Origin: Tessaracoccus rhinocerotis
GTDB lineage: Bacteria; Actinomycetota; Actinomycetes; Propionibacteriales; Propionibacteriaceae
DNA: 64,000 bases
Direction: 5' to 3'
NCBI RefSeq assembly: GCF_007197885.1
Contig: NZ_VKKG01000001.1
Location: 248,001-312,000 of the forward strand
Part shown: positions 62,618 to 64,000 of the stretch, piece after piece
How the letters are laid out: every line of letters starts with the position of its first letter
How positions within the stretch are numbered: the first letter of the stretch is position 1
Position numbers and translations under genes: made by a program
The notes under the pieces: model-generated
Seen by the model: only the letters and a program-made list of their open reading frames with translations
What the model was told of the DNA's origin: nothing
Database searches by the model: none

Positions 62618-63898
62618 ATGTCCCAGTCCCGCCGTTCCCCCCGCGCCCGCATCCTGCCCCACGAGCTCTGGCGCGGCATCCACGAAACCGCCCGCAGTGA
62701 CGCCTTCGGCGGCATCCTGCTGCTGGTGGCCACTGTCGCCGCCCTCGTCCTGGCCAACTCCCCGGCCGCCGGCTGGTACGAGGCCCTGCGGGACTTCCGC
62801 TTCGGGTTCTCTGAACTCCACCTGGAGCTGAGCGTCGGAAGCTGGGCTGCCGACGGGCTGCTCGCCATCTTCTTCTTCGTCGTCGGCCTGGAGCTCAAGG
62901 AGGAGTTCGTCGCGGGCAAGCTGCGTGATCCCCGCAAGGCCGCCCTTCCCATCGCCGCCGCCGTGGGCGGCGTCGTCGTCCCCGCGGTCATCTTCCTCGC
63001 GGTCAACGCTGCCTCCGGGCCCGAGGTGATGCGCGGCTGGGCCATCCCCACCGCTACCGACATCGCCTTCGCCGTGGCGGTGCTGGCGGTCGTGGGGCGC
63101 TTCCTCCCACCGGCGCTGCGCGTCTTCCTGCTGACGCTGGCCATCGTCGACGACCTGATCGCCATCACCATCATCGCCCTCGCCTACACCGAGAGCATCG
63201 AGGTCCAGTGGCTGCTGCTCGCGCTGTTGCCGCTGGGCCTGTTCGCGCTCGCCGTGCAGCGTGGGATCCGGGCCTGGTGGCTGCTGGTGCCGCTGGCATT
63301 CGTCACGTGGGCCCTGGTGCACGCCTCGGGTGTGCACGCCACGGTGGCCGGCGTGGTGCTCGGGTTCACCGTCCCCGTCGTGGCCACCGCCAGGGCAAAG
63401 GTGCAGGTCAGGACCGACCCCGACGGCTCTCCCGTCTACGACGGCCTGGCCGCCCACTTCGCCGACCGTTGGGGGCTGGTTGCGACCCTGTTCGCGGTCC
63501 CGGTCTTCGCCTTCTTCTCCGCGGGCGTGGCCATCGGAGGGCTCGACGGCCTGCGCTCGGCCCTGGCCGACCCGGTCACGGTCGGCATCATGGCCGGTCT
63601 CGTCCTCGGCAAGCCGATCGGCATCCTCGGCGTGACCTTCGCCCTGACCCGGCTCCCCTCCCTCGCTCTCGACCGGTCGCTGCGCTGGCCCGACCTGGTG
63701 GGGATGTCGTTCGTCGCCGGCATCGGTTTCACGGTCTCGTTGCTGGTCGGGGAACTCGCCTTCGTCGGTACGCAGATCCCGATGGCGCACGTGAAGATCG
63801 GCGTGCTGGCGGGCTCCCTCCTGGCCGCGCTCGTCGGTGGTGCGCTCCTGGCCGGCAGGAACCGGCGCGCCCGGGGCACCGCCGAGCACGTCGGCTAG
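62618..63898 (+). CDS. nhaA: Na+/H+ antiporter NhaA
   Basis: Sodium/proton antiporter of 426 residues with about twelve membrane segments. The ion site is LTLAIVDDLIAITIIA, with the two adjacent aspartates, and TATDIAFAVAVLAVVG contributes the assembly helix with Thr-Asp. The start ILPHELWRGIHETARSDAFGGILLL suits actinobacterial NhaA. The ATG at 62618 has GAGAG ahead. It controls sodium, lithium and pH balance; the long leader suggests RNA-level control. Confidence 0.94.
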   Translation: MSQSRRSPRARILPHELWRGIHETARSDAFGGILLLVATVAALVLANSPAAGWYEALRDFRFGFSELHLELSVGSWAADGLLAIFFFVVGLELKEEFVAGKLRDPRKAALPIAAAVGGVVVPAVIFLAVNAASGPEVMRGWAIPTATDIAFAVAVLAVVGRFLPPALRVFLLTLAIVDDLIAITIIALAYTESIEVQWLLLALLPLGLFALAVQRGIRAWWLLVPLAFVTWALVHASGVHATVAGVVLGFTVPVVATARAKVQVRTDPDGSPVYDGLAAHFADRWGLVATLFAVPVFAFFSAGVAIGGLDGLRSALADPVTVGIMAGLVLGKPIGILGVTFALTRLPSLALDRSLRWPDLVGMSFVAGIGFTVSLLVGELAFVGTQIPMAHVKIGVLAGSLLAALVGGALLAGRNRRARGTAEHVG

Positions 63899-63922
63899 CG
63901 CGTCCCCGGTACCGTTGCTGAC

Positions 63923-64000
63923 GTGCCCCCTCGCCGCAGGTTCCCGACGAAGCAGTCAGCAGCCGCCCGCGGCCGCTACGCGAAGCGGCGCCAGCGTCGG
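63923..64000 (+). CDS. Start of an unidentified basic protein, partial
   Basis: A GTG at 63923 opens a frame that runs off the window after 26 codons: PPRRRFPTKQSAAARGRYAKRRQRR. It is very rich in Arg and Lys. Only the beginning is visible, there is no clear ribosome binding site, and no family can be named. It may equally be a chance frame. Confidence 0.35.
   Translation, partial: MPPRRRFPTKQSAAARGRYAKRRQRR

Overview
This window is chromosomal DNA from a high-GC actinobacterium. Many genes start with GTG, adjacent genes often share ATGA or GTGA stop/start overlaps, and the heme pathway is the coproporphyrin-dependent type ending in a chlorite-dismutase-like decarboxylase. The overall gene set suggests a member of the Propionibacteriaceae, but that is an inference; no 16S or other marker is present. 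Nearly all of it is ordinary core and near-core genome. There is no prophage, insertion sequence or CRISPR array, although one short relic of a contractile tail sheath gene and one frameshifted secreted glycosidase are present.

Layout. Bases 1-15,100: the end of a lepA-rpsT-holA block, a sugar-type oxidoreductase and a broken secreted hexosaminidase lying between holA and comEC, the DNA-uptake pair comEA-comEC, leuS, a PfkB kinase and a DUF4192 gene. Bases 15,000-23,350: transporters (NIPA-like, AzlCD, Pit phosphate), an L,D-transpeptidase lipoprotein, a metalloprotease, a dehydrogenase and a tRNA-Ala. Bases 23,400-34,400: the complete heme block, with hemE-hemY-hemCD-hemB-hemL on the minus strand, followed by a second, catalytically eroded hemCD-like gene, and hemA-cpfC-chdC diverging on the plus strand. 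Bases 34,400-41,100: a MarR repressor with twin operators, then a livJHMGF branched-chain amino acid uptake operon that carries a CBS-ACT sensor gene. Bases 41,100-52,700: a mixed set including an arsenite/bile-acid type transporter, macro-domain hydrolase, OsmC peroxiredoxin, methyltransferase with LuxR regulator, an intact cytoplasmic hexosaminidase and a family 5 uracil-DNA glycosylase. Bases 52,700-64,000: an FdhF/YdeP-type molybdenum enzyme with FdhD, aldo/keto reductase, serine hydrolase, ABC-F protein, CinA, a short proline-rich protein, a YciF-like protein, and nhaA behind a long structured leader.

The strongest non-routine signals are: (1) a gapless 60-bp block, 47 of 60 bases identical by my hand alignment, that abuts the start codons of comEA and of the DUF4192 gene and of no other gene I noticed, implying shared control with DNA uptake; (2) a duplicated HemC-HemD fusion in the heme block that has lost the cofactor cysteine and the main catalytic residues of HemC; (3) a dispersed 76-80 bp palindromic element seen twice between genes; (4) a ~230-base structured leader before nhaA, sharing an 11-base word with the osmC leader; (5) direct repeats matching a PHO box before the phosphate transporter; and (6) twin TTGA-N4-TCAA operators between marR and its divergent neighbour. 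All observations come from reading the sequence; no database search was run.
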